A stretch of 64,000 bases of DNA from Anabaena cylindrica PCC 7122 (GCF_000317695.1 NC_019772.1:62001-126000); one strand, 5' to 3'. Shown: positions 53,420-62,384, numbered from the stretch's first letter. Made by a program: numbers and translations. Notes: generated by a model from the sequence alone, not told the origin.

Positions 53420-55162
53420 TTAAAGTTCCCAATCTAGAGTTTGTGTGATTTGCTGCTTTTTGATTGGTTGTTTTCTGTCAGTTAACACCTGATTCCAACT
53501 GGTTTGACCGGGAGACACTCGTTTGGCTTGGGGTAGTTCAACCAATATGTCAGATATCAAGTCCTCAACTTCCTCATGATCTTTAAAAGCGATGACCACT
53601 GTATCAAGGGAGTTCAAAAATTCTAAAGGTATTTGCTCATTTTCACTTACACTCCAATACAATGTTGGTTGTCGTTGTTTTTTGTTAATAGTTGATTCTA
53701 AGGCAATGACAGAGAGAACTTCGATGGGATCACTGAGTAACACTGCTCTTGTGACAGTGGTATTCGTAGCAATCCAAAAACTACCATTTTTCGGTGCTTC
53801 AGAGTTGAGAGGAATAGCAGTAAAGTCACCTGTTGGTTCTAGTTGTTTGGCTTGAGTTGGAACATCATCAAGCGTGCGTTCTAGAAATACTGGTTGATTT
53901 GTAATACTTGCGTAGAGCCAACCTTTTTGATACAGTTCATCGAGCAGAGAATTGGGTAAATTGTACTGCTGGTTTAAATTTTGGCGTATTTGTTTCCAGT
54001 TTGTGGGTTCTGGTGTTGGTAAAGAATTTGGTCGGTTGATAGGTGGTGTTGAATTTTCAACAAGTTGCGCTGTTAGTTTTTGAATAGGTTCATCATCTTG
54101 TTTTGTTCCCACCGTTGATGTTGAACGGTCAACAGTTTGCTGACTTTGAAGATGTTTGTCATTCTGTTTTCGAGCAACTGTTGGAGTGTAATTTTCAACA
54201 GGTTGCCTGATTTCAATGTGTTTGTTATCCAGTGGTGAAGAAACTTTTATTGTGCTATTTTTAACATTTGATTTAATTTGAACGCTTTGCTCATCCGGTT
54301 TTGACTGATTGGATGTAGCATTATCAACATTTTGCTCCATCAGTTTCTGGATGCGTTGATCATCACGCTTGGGAATATAGCTTACACCTCGATACTTTTG
54401 TAAGCCAGGAAAAGTGTATGCTTTACCTAGATGCGTACCGCTGAAAGCCACACCATCAAGTTGATAACTAATGCCTTTGACTCTGCCTGTACGAGTATAA
54501 CCGATACGGACATTGATACCTTGTTGTTGCGTTGGCAAAGCTGTTCGTTCATGTAGCGTCTCGTAGAGAAGGCATCGCTCTATCAATTCTGGCATAGTTG
54601 GGCGGTCATGGGTTGCTTTATCGAGCGATCGCTGAAGTCTCACTCTAACGCTTTCTTCTCCAGTTCTAGCAAGTTGTCTGCGTTCCCCAGTAGAAGGACT
54701 ACGGCTATCTTTTCTCCGACTTGGTTGTACTGATTGCAAATTGTATTCTTTTTCTAATTTGCGAATCACAGCTTCGCTTCTGGGATTGTCCCAACTATCA
54801 GAAACTGTAATGCCATTTAATTGAATGCGACTGGCGGCAATATGTGCGTGTTCATGAGTCCTGTCAGTATGCCGGACTACAACATATTGGTTCATATCAA
54901 AACCCATTGCTTGCAAATACTTTTGGGCGATTTCATGCCAAGTATCATCATCTAAACTTTCGTGGTGAGGCAAGCTGAGAGAAGCGTGATAAACAGCCCT
55001 ACTCACCTTTGGATTTAATCTACGAGATATACCAAATTCAGCCGCTAATTCCCGTGGGTTTGTTCCTTCCATATTCCCACCGATTTGTTTTGCTCCCTCT
55101 TTACCAAAAAGGTAGTTTAGCAGTCCCCGGAAACTTTTACCTTTGACGTGTTTGCCAATCAT
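53420..55162 (-). CDS. conjugative relaxase (MOBP/MOBV-like)
   Basis: 580 residues. The nicking Tyr is likely Y17 in FRGLLNYLFGKEG. The metal-binding His triad is in VVVRHTDRTHEHAHIAASRI (H98, H103, H105, H107). Between them lie SLPHHESLDDDTWHEIAQKYLQAMGFD. A basic middle region (about 145-260) follows, then Gln/Asn-rich repeats and a C-terminal domain (about 370-560, containing IATNTTVTRAVLLSDPIEVLSVIALE) that resembles a DNA-binding or Toprim-like unit. It cuts one strand at oriT and leads it into the secretion channel. MobC is upstream in the same direction. Class is certain, subfamily less so. Confidence 0.9.
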   Translation of the reverse strand: MIGKHVKGKSFRGLLNYLFGKEGAKQIGGNMEGTNPRELAAEFGISRRLNPKVSRAVYHASLSLPHHESLDDDTWHEIAQKYLQAMGFDMNQYVVVRHTDRTHEHAHIAASRIQLNGITVSDSWDNPRSEAVIRKLEKEYNLQSVQPSRRKDSRSPSTGERRQLARTGEESVRVRLQRSLDKATHDRPTMPELIERCLLYETLHERTALPTQQQGINVRIGYTRTGRVKGISYQLDGVAFSGTHLGKAYTFPGLQKYRGVSYIPKRDDQRIQKLMEQNVDNATSNQSKPDEQSVQIKSNVKNSTIKVSSPLDNKHIEIRQPVENYTPTVARKQNDKHLQSQQTVDRSTSTVGTKQDDEPIQKLTAQLVENSTPPINRPNSLPTPEPTNWKQIRQNLNQQYNLPNSLLDELYQKGWLYASITNQPVFLERTLDDVPTQAKQLEPTGDFTAIPLNSEAPKNGSFWIATNTTVTRAVLLSDPIEVLSVIALESTINKKQRQPTLYWSVSENEQIPLEFLNSLDTVVIAFKDHEEVEDLISDILVELPQAKRVSPGQTSWNQVLTDRKQPIKKQQITQTLDWEL

Positions 55163-55205
55163 ATTAATTTCCTAGTAGTCTTTCTTTATACTCAGTTGTG
55201 TCAGC

Positions 55206-55308
55206 AGGGAACTCCAGAAAATAAAACATCCAGTTTCTGTGATCAGCACAACTGTTCCTCCCCTGCTCCCTTGCTATTAAAACAATGGGATATTTCTTGG
55301 AAGTTCCT
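55206..55308. repeat. MITE-like repeat with GGGAACTCC ends (copy 2)
   Basis: AGGGAACTCCAGAAAATAAA on the left and GGAAGTTCCT on the right, with a CCTGCTCCC centre, match the element at 8831-8962. It separates MobC from the relaxase gene. Confidence 0.6.
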
Positions 55309-55322
55309 CAGCGTTGCTGAAT

Positions 55323-55682
55323 TTACGCTTCATCCTGTATATCAGTGATTAAATCAATTTCAGCAATTTCTCTCCTCACTTGTCTGACCAAATTTTTTAC
55401 CTGTTCCAACAATCCTCGATCAACAACCACTGGCTCACCCATCAATACCGATGTATTGATAGCTTTAGCGATTTGGTTAAGGTTATTACCGATTTTTCCC
55501 AACTCCCAGTAAGTTTGACCTGCCACTTTGGTGACACGCCTGGGCAATCTATTTTTGATTGTCTTGGCACGGAATAACTCTGCCATCGTCAAGCTGTTTT
55601 CTGCTGCCATTTGTCGCACCTGTTCCTTTTCTTGCGGTGTGAGGCAGATATGAAACCTAATTGTGCGCTCTTTTGGAGGCAT
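55323..55682 (-). CDS. mobC: MobC-like relaxosome protein
   Basis: 119 residues. The N-terminus RTIRFHICLTPQEKEQVRQMAAENSLTMAELFRAKTI is a ribbon-helix-helix type DNA-binding unit. The second part GQTYWELGKIGNNLNQIAKAINTSVLMGEPVVVDRGLLEQVKNLVRQVRREI is the MobC signature (GNNLNQIAKxxN). It helps melt oriT and place the relaxase. It is upstream of the relaxase and next to the oriT-like palindrome. Confidence 0.9.
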   Translation of the reverse strand: MPPKERTIRFHICLTPQEKEQVRQMAAENSLTMAELFRAKTIKNRLPRRVTKVAGQTYWELGKIGNNLNQIAKAINTSVLMGEPVVVDRGLLEQVKNLVRQVRREIAEIDLITDIQDEA

Positions 55683-55838
55683 GGCTGAATTTCTTACAAA
55701 GATTATGTTGTATTTCTAGTTTGAAATATCTAAGCTAATCAGTCATTAGCCAAGTGGATATTTTTTCTTTGCGTTTTACGACAGTTGGTGAAAGTGAATC
55801 TTGTTTTCGTTGAGTTTGATTTTTTTCGTATCATCTTT

Positions 55839-55890
55839 CCCTCCGTCACGGTGGTTAACCTACTGAGGTAGGGGAACCGTGAAAGGAGGG
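55839..55890. other. nested palindrome, candidate oriT
   Basis: Three pairs of arms are nested: CCCTCC/GGAGGG (55839-55844, 55885-55890), CACGGT/ACCGTG (55847-55852, 55876-55881) and CCTAC/GTAGG (55859-55863, 55868-55872). It lies 157 bases upstream of the MobC gene, where transfer origins usually are. The nick site cannot be named from sequence. Confidence 0.55.
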
Positions 55891-56376
55891 CAAGTTTGTC
55901 GCTGTTTCTCTGAAAATTACCAATTTTTGCATCATAGAGATGCACATTGCGACATAGCTTGCTACGCGCCAAACGTTTTTTTGGGCTACTCGAATCAAAA
56001 ATATTAGTGTTGTTCAATGGTTGTATGTTGGCAGTTCGATGGTGGTTCGTTGGCACATTTATTGTCAATAATGCTTATTATTGATAGTAATTATTTATAT
56101 GCAAAATACTGACTGGCGGTTGGAAGGCTGTTTAATGGTTGCTGTCTGGCGGTAGCATGGTAGCTCAGTGTCTGTTAGATGGTGGTTTGGTGGTGGTTCA
56201 TTGGCGCACTTTTTGGAATCGAAAATTTTGAGCATAAAAGCAACGACTTGATCAACTGCTGTGAAAAAAATAGCCAACTGGATAAAAATTGCTGAATAAA
56301 AATAGTCAGTAGGTAGATAGGCATGATTTCTATTTGCACTTAAGTTAAAAGAAAGCTTTTAGGTGAACCACGATCA
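55891..56376. other. non-coding region before the ParM-like gene, candidate centromere
   Basis: No convincing gene. Short open frames on the minus strand (to 56068 and 56277) look like chance. The plus strand is G/T-rich with repeated TGGTGGTT words: GATGGTGGTTCGTTGGCACA (56038-56057) and GTGGTGGTTCATTGGCGCAC (56191-56210) are near copies. Such repeats upstream of parM are where the ParR-binding centromere would be. Confidence 0.45.
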
Positions 56377-57525
56377 ATGTCAAACCTGATTGTTAGTTTT
56401 GACCCTGGTGCTTCTTTGACCAAGATTGTTTATGAACTAGCAACTGAAGGTAAACCATGTTTGATGACAATGGAACCAGAAATGCTGAAGTTGCCCCAAA
56501 GTTCGATTAATGCTTATATGTCGAGTCGCAAGGGTCTAGAATTTCCTAAACCAGTAGATGAAGCTTGGGTATCTTGTACAGCAGATGGTGATACACAATG
56601 TACGGTAGTTGGATTCCTAGCACGCCAGTTTTCAGCATCAGCCAGATTAGATAAACTCAAGTACGAAACTTCAATTGACAAAGCTTTAGCAGTAATTGGT
56701 GCGATCGCTCAACACAATAAACTGCCCAACCGATTTTCACTATCGCTTACTTCACTACTACCCTATGGCGAATATCAAAATCGCCAAGCCTTTGCAGAAC
56801 AGTTGCAAGTTGCACTCAAGGATTTTAAATTTCGGGGTCAAAGGTTGCGGGTCAAGCTGGAACGATTCGAGTGTTTACCTGAAGGTGCGGGATTAGCCAT
56901 GATTCGTCAACGCCAGAATGGTAAAGAATGGTTCAACGCCCAAACCATAGCCGTGCTGATGTTTGGGCATCGCAATACCAGCCTGCTTTTATTTGAACGA
57001 GGGAAGATGACGGCGGGTTATACCAATGGGCTAGGCTTTCACCAAATGGTAAAGAGAGTAATTGAACGCACCTCTGGACAAGATGCCACTGCTTTGACTG
57101 CTGCTATCTATGCAGCTGGTTCAGATATCACAGCAGATAACCAAGCAATTCGCGCTTTGGTCAAAAGTAGAGACGCAAAAAACATTGATTATGAGTTGCA
57201 GATGATTGTTAATGCCATTGCGACTGCTAAATCTGAGTATTGGTCAAGGCTTTACGATTGGCTGGAATCAACTTTACCTGCTGTAAACGAAGTCATTTTG
57301 AGTGGTGGAGCAGCTTTGTACTTAGAGCAAGAATTACAAGAATGTTTTGAAGAGATTCCTACTTATTGGGGTACTGATTTACAGCAGCAGGTACAAGCAG
57401 CTTTTAAGAATGCAAGTAATGATTATTACCATAGTTTCCAAGAACAAGAAGCTTTGTCATTTAGGTTGATTGATGCTTTTGGTTTATTTATGCGATTTAG
57501 AGCGCAAATGGAGAAAGTAGCATGA
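56377..57525 (+). CDS. parM: ParM/StbA-like actin-type plasmid partition ATPase
   Basis: 382 residues of the actin/Hsp70 fold. Phosphate 1 is LIVSFDPGASLTKIVYE (about 4-20). Phosphate 2 is AVLMFGHRNTSLLLFERGKMTAGYTNGLGFHQMVKRV. The adenosine motif is VNEVILSGGAALYLEQEL. It would polymerise with ATP and push plasmid copies apart. The following gene overlaps it by 4 bases and is the likely ParR adaptor, so the operon has the parMR layout. The group resembles the Alp/ParM-like proteins of cyanobacterial plasmids rather than R1 ParM. Confidence 0.85.
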   Translation: MSNLIVSFDPGASLTKIVYELATEGKPCLMTMEPEMLKLPQSSINAYMSSRKGLEFPKPVDEAWVSCTADGDTQCTVVGFLARQFSASARLDKLKYETSIDKALAVIGAIAQHNKLPNRFSLSLTSLLPYGEYQNRQAFAEQLQVALKDFKFRGQRLRVKLERFECLPEGAGLAMIRQRQNGKEWFNAQTIAVLMFGHRNTSLLLFERGKMTAGYTNGLGFHQMVKRVIERTSGQDATALTAAIYAAGSDITADNQAIRALVKSRDAKNIDYELQMIVNAIATAKSEYWSRLYDWLESTLPAVNEVILSGGAALYLEQELQECFEEIPTYWGTDLQQQVQAAFKNASNDYYHSFQEQEALSFRLIDAFGLFMRFRAQMEKVA

Positions 57526-58133
57526 CTACCAATAAAAAACAGCCCTCAAATAATGACAATAACAGACAACATAATAGACAGAACAGCAGTAGCAAAAGGT
57601 CTGACGGTATTGATAGTAATAGAACTAACAGATATCGTAAAGATTTCAAATTTCATTGTCGTCCCTATTCAAATACAGCAGATGGGCAGTTAATTTCTTA
57701 TTTGCAACAGGGAGATAACGTGCATTCTAGTAAAGAAATGGTATTGCAGGCATTAAGAATGTGTTGGTTGCCATTAGCATACAAAGCACAATCAGGTGCA
57801 GGTATTAGTGATCAAGAAGTGCGTCGGATAGGTTTAATTTGTTGTCATGCTCTCGATCAACACTTAGCTTATTTACGAATCGAATTAGGATTACCACACA
57901 AATCAAGTGATGTTTTACCTGTACCTCTAAGTACGATGACTAATCCTCAAACCCTGGCTGCTATGTTTGGTTTGGATGTTGGTAATCCCAGTAGTGATGA
58001 TAGCAGTAATAAAAATCAAGATAGCACCAATAGTAATAGTAGTAGTGATTCACAAAGAATTGATTCTGACTCTTTCATTCCTGGTGAAGGGTCTTTTCAT
58101 GATGACGATGACGATATGTTCGCAGATATTTAA
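57522..58133 (+). CDS. ParR-like partition adaptor (putative)
   Basis: 203 residues. The N-terminal 50 are basic and Asn/Ser-rich. The core FHCRPYSNTADGQLISYLQQGDNVHSSKEMVLQALRMCWLPLAYK has a strand and two helices like the ribbon-helix-helix of ParR/StbB proteins. Then come helices up to LGLPHKSS, and an acidic disordered tail (DDSSNKNQDSTNSNSSSD...FHDDDDDMFADI) that may bind the filament end. The start overlaps the ParM stop as ATGA. No direct family match is remembered, so the ParR role is inferred from position and layout. Confidence 0.6.
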   Translation: MTTNKKQPSNNDNNRQHNRQNSSSKRSDGIDSNRTNRYRKDFKFHCRPYSNTADGQLISYLQQGDNVHSSKEMVLQALRMCWLPLAYKAQSGAGISDQEVRRIGLICCHALDQHLAYLRIELGLPHKSSDVLPVPLSTMTNPQTLAAMFGLDVGNPSSDDSSNKNQDSTNSNSSSDSQRIDSDSFIPGEGSFHDDDDDMFADI

Positions 58134-58179
58134 TTATCCATTAATGCAAGATTAGTCAAATCAAAAAGGAGCGAATAAG

Positions 58180-58959
58180 ATGGCTACAATTCACTTCGTT
58201 GATGGTGAAAAGGGTGGCGTTGGCAAGTCTTTATTTACCAGAGTTATGGTGCAATATTGCATTGACAATAAATTAGTTTATGAGTTAGTGGAAGCAGACC
58301 AAAGTAATCCAGATGTAGGTGCATTTTATCCAAATAATCATAAAATAGCAGTGTTTAGTGAATCAGAGCGCAAGGCTTATGAAGCTGATGAAATCTTTAA
58401 TTTGGCACTGACAACTTCTGTGATTGTTAATTTACCTGCTCAAGTCTATCCAGCAGTAACTGATTGGATTGAGCGTAATCACATACTAGAAATTACTGGC
58501 AAAGATAAGGTCAAAATACACAAATGGTTTGTTTGCAGTGGCGGATATGACAGTGTGCAGTTATTTATGCAATCTCTCGAACGTTTTGAAAAGAAGATTA
58601 AACATATATTTGTCCGTAACTTTGGTTTATGCGATGACTGGAAACACGTAGATGAAAATAAGGATTTAAAGGATTTAATTAAAACTTACAAAGTAGCTGT
58701 GATTGACTTCCCCAAGTTTAGCTATCGAGAAAGGAATATCCTTGATGCCAAGCGGATAAATTTTGCTGCGGCTAAAGATTATGACGAGTTAGGGATATTA
58801 GGTAGACAGAGACTGCACAGTTTTTTGAAAAAGGCTTGTGAGGAAATTGAAAAAGCTAAAATTTGGAACCCACCAGCAGCTTCAATGACTCCACCATCAA
58901 CAAAAGTTGCTGTTACTAACAATAATGGCAGAATTACTCCCAAAAAATCACCTATTTGA
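58180..58959 (+). CDS. ParA/MinD-like P-loop ATPase
   Basis: 259 residues. Deviant Walker A IHFVDGEKGGVGKSLFTRVMVQYC (K10 and K15) and LVEADQSNPDVGAFYP define the ParA/MinD/TraC-mobilisation group. The central part is short of the usual Walker B (VSVVVDLPA-type) but has SVIVNLPAQVYPAV at that place. Later come IFVRNFGLCDDW and a final helical part. It begins 46 bases after the ParR-like gene with an AGGAG ribosome-binding site. It may help mobilisation or partition. Related genes sit beside transfer genes on other plasmids. Confidence 0.75.
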   Translation: MATIHFVDGEKGGVGKSLFTRVMVQYCIDNKLVYELVEADQSNPDVGAFYPNNHKIAVFSESERKAYEADEIFNLALTTSVIVNLPAQVYPAVTDWIERNHILEITGKDKVKIHKWFVCSGGYDSVQLFMQSLERFEKKIKHIFVRNFGLCDDWKHVDENKDLKDLIKTYKVAVIDFPKFSYRERNILDAKRINFAAAKDYDELGILGRQRLHSFLKKACEEIEKAKIWNPPAASMTPPSTKVAVTNNNGRITPKKSPI

Positions 58960-59255
58960 CAGAATAATTACGAATTATTTTGAGACTCTCTGTCGTTGTA
59001 CCCATAATATTGCCGAAGTGAATTGGAAGCATAGGCAAGCCATTCCAGCAAAATTATCCTTCCACCGATACTCTCCGGTCTAGGTCTAATAGCAAAGCGT
59101 GGCTCTAGTACAACACGGCGTAAATACGCGTACCTTTTACAAGGAGTTTAAATCGTGGATTTTTGACCAACACTAACTTTAATGGTTCATTAACTTACGC
59201 CATAGAGTACTAGTCATAGATTGGCTCGTTTTCCACTTAATTACGGAGTTATCTT
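58960..59255. other. intergenic region
   Basis: No gene. A hairpin AATAATT/AATTATT lies at 58963-58980 close to the stop of the ATPase gene and may end transcription. Further on is an inverted-looking CGGCGTAAATACGCG. A GGAG ribosome-binding site precedes the next ATG at 59256. Confidence 0.35.
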
Positions 59256-60038
59256 ATGAGGAATTCTGACACTGAAGAACTCGATTTAGATGATGATTTT
59301 CTGGATTCAGTCGCTGCTAGAGGTAAAGGTTTAAGCCGGATTCCTTACCCAACTTTACTAGATTTAGCTATTCGTGGTAAAGATGATAATTTCAAAGCTA
59401 GGGTTTGGGAAATAGTCGTGCAAACTGGATTAGACCCTGATGATCCAGCATTTCTGATGATGATTGCTACTGGCAGACTACAAGTGTTATTGGAAGACAG
59501 TCCTCAAGAAATGGAGTCAATGTTTGACCAATGGCAAACGCAACTTTATGACCATCTGCAAAACTATGAAAAAGCAGCAGTCAAAGGACAGCAGAAAGCG
59601 ATCGCTCACGCAGTCACGACATTAATTAAGCATACAGAATTCGAGCGTGCCATTCATTCAGTTCCATCATTAATTGCAGCTGGAATACTCTTATTGATTA
59701 CCGCAGCAGTGGGTGGAGTTCTCAGTGTATGGGGAATGCTTTGGTATCAATCTAGCAATTTAGACCCAACTGGTTCACGCCAACTGACTCAACAAGAAGC
59801 TAATGCCTTGGAATGGGCAATTACGAATGAAGGCAAGTTTGCTCGCAATTTTATGGAATGGAATCGAGATTTATTGAGTCGAGATAGTGCTGGTCAATTG
59901 GTTTGTACTAAGGAAGTGAAACGCTTGGGAGTGACACTGGAAATAGGAGCAAGCAGCAGAAAAGCAGTATCAGGTTTTTGTACTCTTTGGGTGCAACCTC
60001 CTAATCAACGTAAGTTTGTCTCTCAATCAAAAAATTAG
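59256..60038 (+). CDS. plasmid membrane protein of unknown function (possibly DUF6753)
   Basis: 260 residues. It starts acidic (EELDLDDDFLDS), then a helical domain DNFKARVWEIVVQTGLDPDDPAFLMMIATGRLQVLLEDSPQEM. A helix of about 130 runs into one membrane segment at about 145-170 (SLIAAGILLLITAAVGGVLSVWGMLWY). The C-terminal part KFARNFMEWNRDLLSRDSAGQLVCTKEVKRLGVTLEI lies on the other side. It resembles a family seen on cyanobacterial plasmids that I recall as DUF6753. No function is known. Confidence 0.55.
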   Translation: MRNSDTEELDLDDDFLDSVAARGKGLSRIPYPTLLDLAIRGKDDNFKARVWEIVVQTGLDPDDPAFLMMIATGRLQVLLEDSPQEMESMFDQWQTQLYDHLQNYEKAAVKGQQKAIAHAVTTLIKHTEFERAIHSVPSLIAAGILLLITAAVGGVLSVWGMLWYQSSNLDPTGSRQLTQQEANALEWAITNEGKFARNFMEWNRDLLSRDSAGQLVCTKEVKRLGVTLEIGASSRKAVSGFCTLWVQPPNQRKFVSQSKN

Positions 60039-60267
60039 TTGTTATACCATTTCACAAAAAGCTTGATACAAATCATTGGTTTTTAATTCTTTCCTCCTGC
60101 CCCTGCTATCTACTTATATCAACATAAAAGTGAAACAGTATTATCTCAAATTCGTTAGAACAAGCACAGTAAAAACAAGTTAAAATCCCTGTTATTACAG
60201 GATTCAAACTATCTAATTTTAACTTGATTTGATCTTAGTTGTTCAGTTTTAAAATAGGAGTAAATAG

Positions 60268-60816
60268 ATGTTAAAAAGCAAAGTTAACTGGTTTTGGTTA
60301 ATGACAACAGGAATAATTCTAGCAGCTTGTACTCCTGATACTGTAGATACAAGTGGCAAAAGTAAAAGTAATATTGCCAAAGCACAGACTCCCTCTGTAC
60401 CTAATTATCCGCCAATGTATGATGTTGAAGTAAAGGTTTGTGGTAATATCCTTGCTCCACTTAAAGACGGGAAACGCTGTATCAAGGAAAAGCTACGTTT
60501 GTGGGGACCAGTGGAAGAAGCTAAGTTGGTGCAAACAGGTATTTCTCTACCAGCACTTTCTGCTGTAAGGCATAAAATTGCAATTAGTTCTAAAGGTTGT
60601 TATCCTGTTTATTCTCAACCTTCCCAGCAGCGGTTTTATTGGGTAGACACTATGATTCCCGTGAATAAGATAGGAAAGAAACCAATAATTGAAGTTAACA
60701 AAACTCAACTATCTAACCAGCAGATTGAGCGGTTGATGACCAATCAGTTTTCTAGTTCAAGAATTGCTACTTTTGGTGGTGTTGGTTGTCAACCTGTTCC
60801 TGTGAAAAAGAAGTGA
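60268..60816 (+). CDS. hypothetical lipoprotein
   Basis: 182 residues with a lipoprotein signal: NWFWLMTTGIILAAC with the lipobox LAAC and Cys 21. The mature protein begins TPDTVDTSGKSKSN, a flexible linker, and then a small Cys-containing domain (EVKVCGNILAPLKDGKRCIKEKLRLWGP...SSKGCYPVYS...ATFGGVGCQPVPVKKK). Five cysteines in the mature domain could form disulphides. It would be anchored at a membrane facing the periplasm. Not recognised. Confidence 0.65.
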   Translation: MLKSKVNWFWLMTTGIILAACTPDTVDTSGKSKSNIAKAQTPSVPNYPPMYDVEVKVCGNILAPLKDGKRCIKEKLRLWGPVEEAKLVQTGISLPALSAVRHKIAISSKGCYPVYSQPSQQRFYWVDTMIPVNKIGKKPIIEVNKTQLSNQQIERLMTNQFSSSRIATFGGVGCQPVPVKKK

Positions 60817-60824
60817 TTTTTCAG

Positions 60825-60915
60825 TAAGTAATGAGACAGAATTAATTACACAACTGATTTTTCTGTTAAGAGTTCCCTCTCTCAACGAATGAATTTAATT
60901 TTGTCCGACTACTTA
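60825..60915. mobile_element. 91-bp MITE with TA-type ends (copy 1)
   Basis: It starts TAAGTAATGAGACAGAATTA and ends with the imperfect complement TAATTTTGTCCGACTACTTA. A copy of exactly the same length lies at 62294-62384. The TA at both ends fits the IS630/Tc1 type target. Confidence 0.72.
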
Positions 60916-61070
60916 AGATAACGAGTTTTTACGGGTCAGGGTGGGTGGGCAAAAAAGCTACCCCACTTAAATACGAGGAAAGGGCGCAAGGGGATGGTCG
61001 TCAGATCAACGGCAAGAGGAAATAACTGCTTCCCCTTGCCTCTTTGGCTACTGGTTTCACCAGCAGATAC

Positions 61071-61460
61071 TTAAGATGCTTCAGCAAACCTAGCTGTACG
61101 TTGTTTTTTGTGAGCCTTACTTCGCTCGCGTACTGCATCCAAATCTTTCAATCCATAGAAACGTTTAGCATAAGCTAATAGTTCATTTATGGAAGTATCA
61201 GCATAGTCCTGGCGAAACTCTGTATTGTGTTCGTTCCAATCAAATTCTTCTTGATTAAACCGTGCTTTGGCAGCGAGTTCTCGTCCACTTTCTTCTCGCA
61301 AAACTTCCAGTACCATTAACCGTACTTTGTCTGGATATCCCATGACCTTTTCTAAAGCTTTGATTTGTTGCTGCTGGAGTTTCCGTTTCCTTGGATTTTC
61401 CTGTTTCTGAGATTCCATGACTTTTTTCAAAGCTTTGGTCTGGGGGTGATTACGTTGCAT
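61071..61460 (-). CDS. small protein of a three-member paralogous family (paralogue 1)
   Basis: 129 residues; not recognised. The core is MVLEVLREESGRELAAKARFNQEEFDWNEHNTEFRQDYADTSINELLAYAKRFYGLKDLDAVRERSKAHKK. It shares about half its residues with the gene at 62135-61647 and the FDW..(H/W)NT motif with 63283-62660. The N-terminus is basic and Gln/Lys-rich. No function assigned; a DNA-associated role is a guess. Confidence 0.65.
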   Translation of the reverse strand: MQRNHPQTKALKKVMESQKQENPRKRKLQQQQIKALEKVMGYPDKVRLMVLEVLREESGRELAAKARFNQEEFDWNEHNTEFRQDYADTSINELLAYAKRFYGLKDLDAVRERSKAHKKQRTARFAEAS

Positions 61461-61646
61461 ACGATTTTCCTTGGATTAACAAATTACTTGCATCTTGCAG
61501 AGATAGCATCGACAGATGCCTTCCAAATTAAAATTCACTCTTTGCGTGCTGGAATTCACTGGCAATTATTGTCTTCAATTCTGCTGTTGGGATTAGATAT
61601 GTGGAAAATCAAAATGCCCCGATGCAGATAATTCGGGGCATGATAA
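61461..61646. other. intergenic region between the two close paralogues
   Basis: No gene seen. The minus-strand paralogue at 61460 would start its transcription from here. A short inverted pair ATGCCCCGA/TCGGGGCAT lies at 61613-61641 and, with nearby T's, could end transcription of the upstream gene. Confidence 0.4.
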
Positions 61647-62075
61647 TTAATCTTCAGTTTCTAAATCTTCGTCATCTTCATCTTGGTCAAAATCGTCATC
61701 TATCCAGTCATTAGAGTTGTTACTTAAACCATGAAGTCCGTCCATGCGTTTAGAGCGAGCAGCTTTATGAGCAGCACGTCTATCTCGAATTTCGTCCAGA
61801 TTATTCAAGCCGTAAAGTAGGCGGGCATAATTGATTAATTCTTTCAACGGTGTGTTTATGTAGTCCTTACGAAATTGAGTATTGTGTTTGTCCCAATCAA
61901 ACTCTTGTTCATTAAATCGGGCGGTAGCTGCTAATTCTCTACCCGATTCTTCCCGTAATACCTCAATTACCATCAAGTGGACTTTCTCCTGATAAGTAAT
62001 TACTCGCTTTAAAGCCGGAATGTGCTTGACAATTTTACGTGCTGATTTGGTGGTTTTACGAGTGCTAACCATGAG
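61647..62075 (-). CDS. small protein of the paralogous family (paralogue 2)
   Basis: About 142 residues from a likely ATG at 62071-62075 (MVSTRKTTKSARKIVKHIPALKRV); an upstream ATG at 62135 gives 162. The core MVIEVLREESGRELAATARFNEQEFDWDKHNTQFRKDYINTPLKELINYARLLYGLNNLDEIRDRRAAHKAARSKRMDG is a close copy of the gene at 61460-61071. It ends in a long acidic tail (DDDFDQDEDDEDLETED). Unknown function. Confidence 0.65.
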   Translation of the reverse strand, partial: LMVSTRKTTKSARKIVKHIPALKRVITYQEKVHLMVIEVLREESGRELAATARFNEQEFDWDKHNTQFRKDYINTPLKELINYARLLYGLNNLDEIRDRRAAHKAARSKRMDGLHGLSNNSNDWIDDDFDQDEDDEDLETED

Positions 62076-62293
62076 AATTACTCCTTGATATTTTCGATTT
62101 TTCTCATAGAAACAGCATCGAAAGATGCAATTCACTGTAATTTCAATTCGTTGATTGTGTGCAATGTATTATCGTAGGTGATAGAATGAAAGTTTTATCA
62201 GAACCTAATACTTTCCGAAGGGATGCACTTAATGTTTTAATCACCTTGTCTATGACTATATTTACTAGATTCAGTTTGTAAATTCACAAATTT

Positions 62294-62384
62294 TAAGTAA
62301 TGCGACAGAATTAGTTACACAACTGATTTCTCTGTTAAGAATTGCCTCTCTGAACGAGTGAATTTAATTTTATCCGACTACTTA
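62294..62384. mobile_element. 91-bp MITE with TA-type ends (copy 2)
   Basis: Same length and ends as 60825-60915 and highly similar inside (for example GTTACACAACTGATTTCTCT against ATTACACAACTGATTTTTCT). Confidence 0.72.

Noticed and set aside
55739..56277. Two minus-strand open frames (109 and 60 residues) upstream of the ParM-like gene
   Set aside because: Composition is unlike protein, they overlap the nested palindrome and G/T-rich repeats, and no ribosome-binding site or family pattern was seen.
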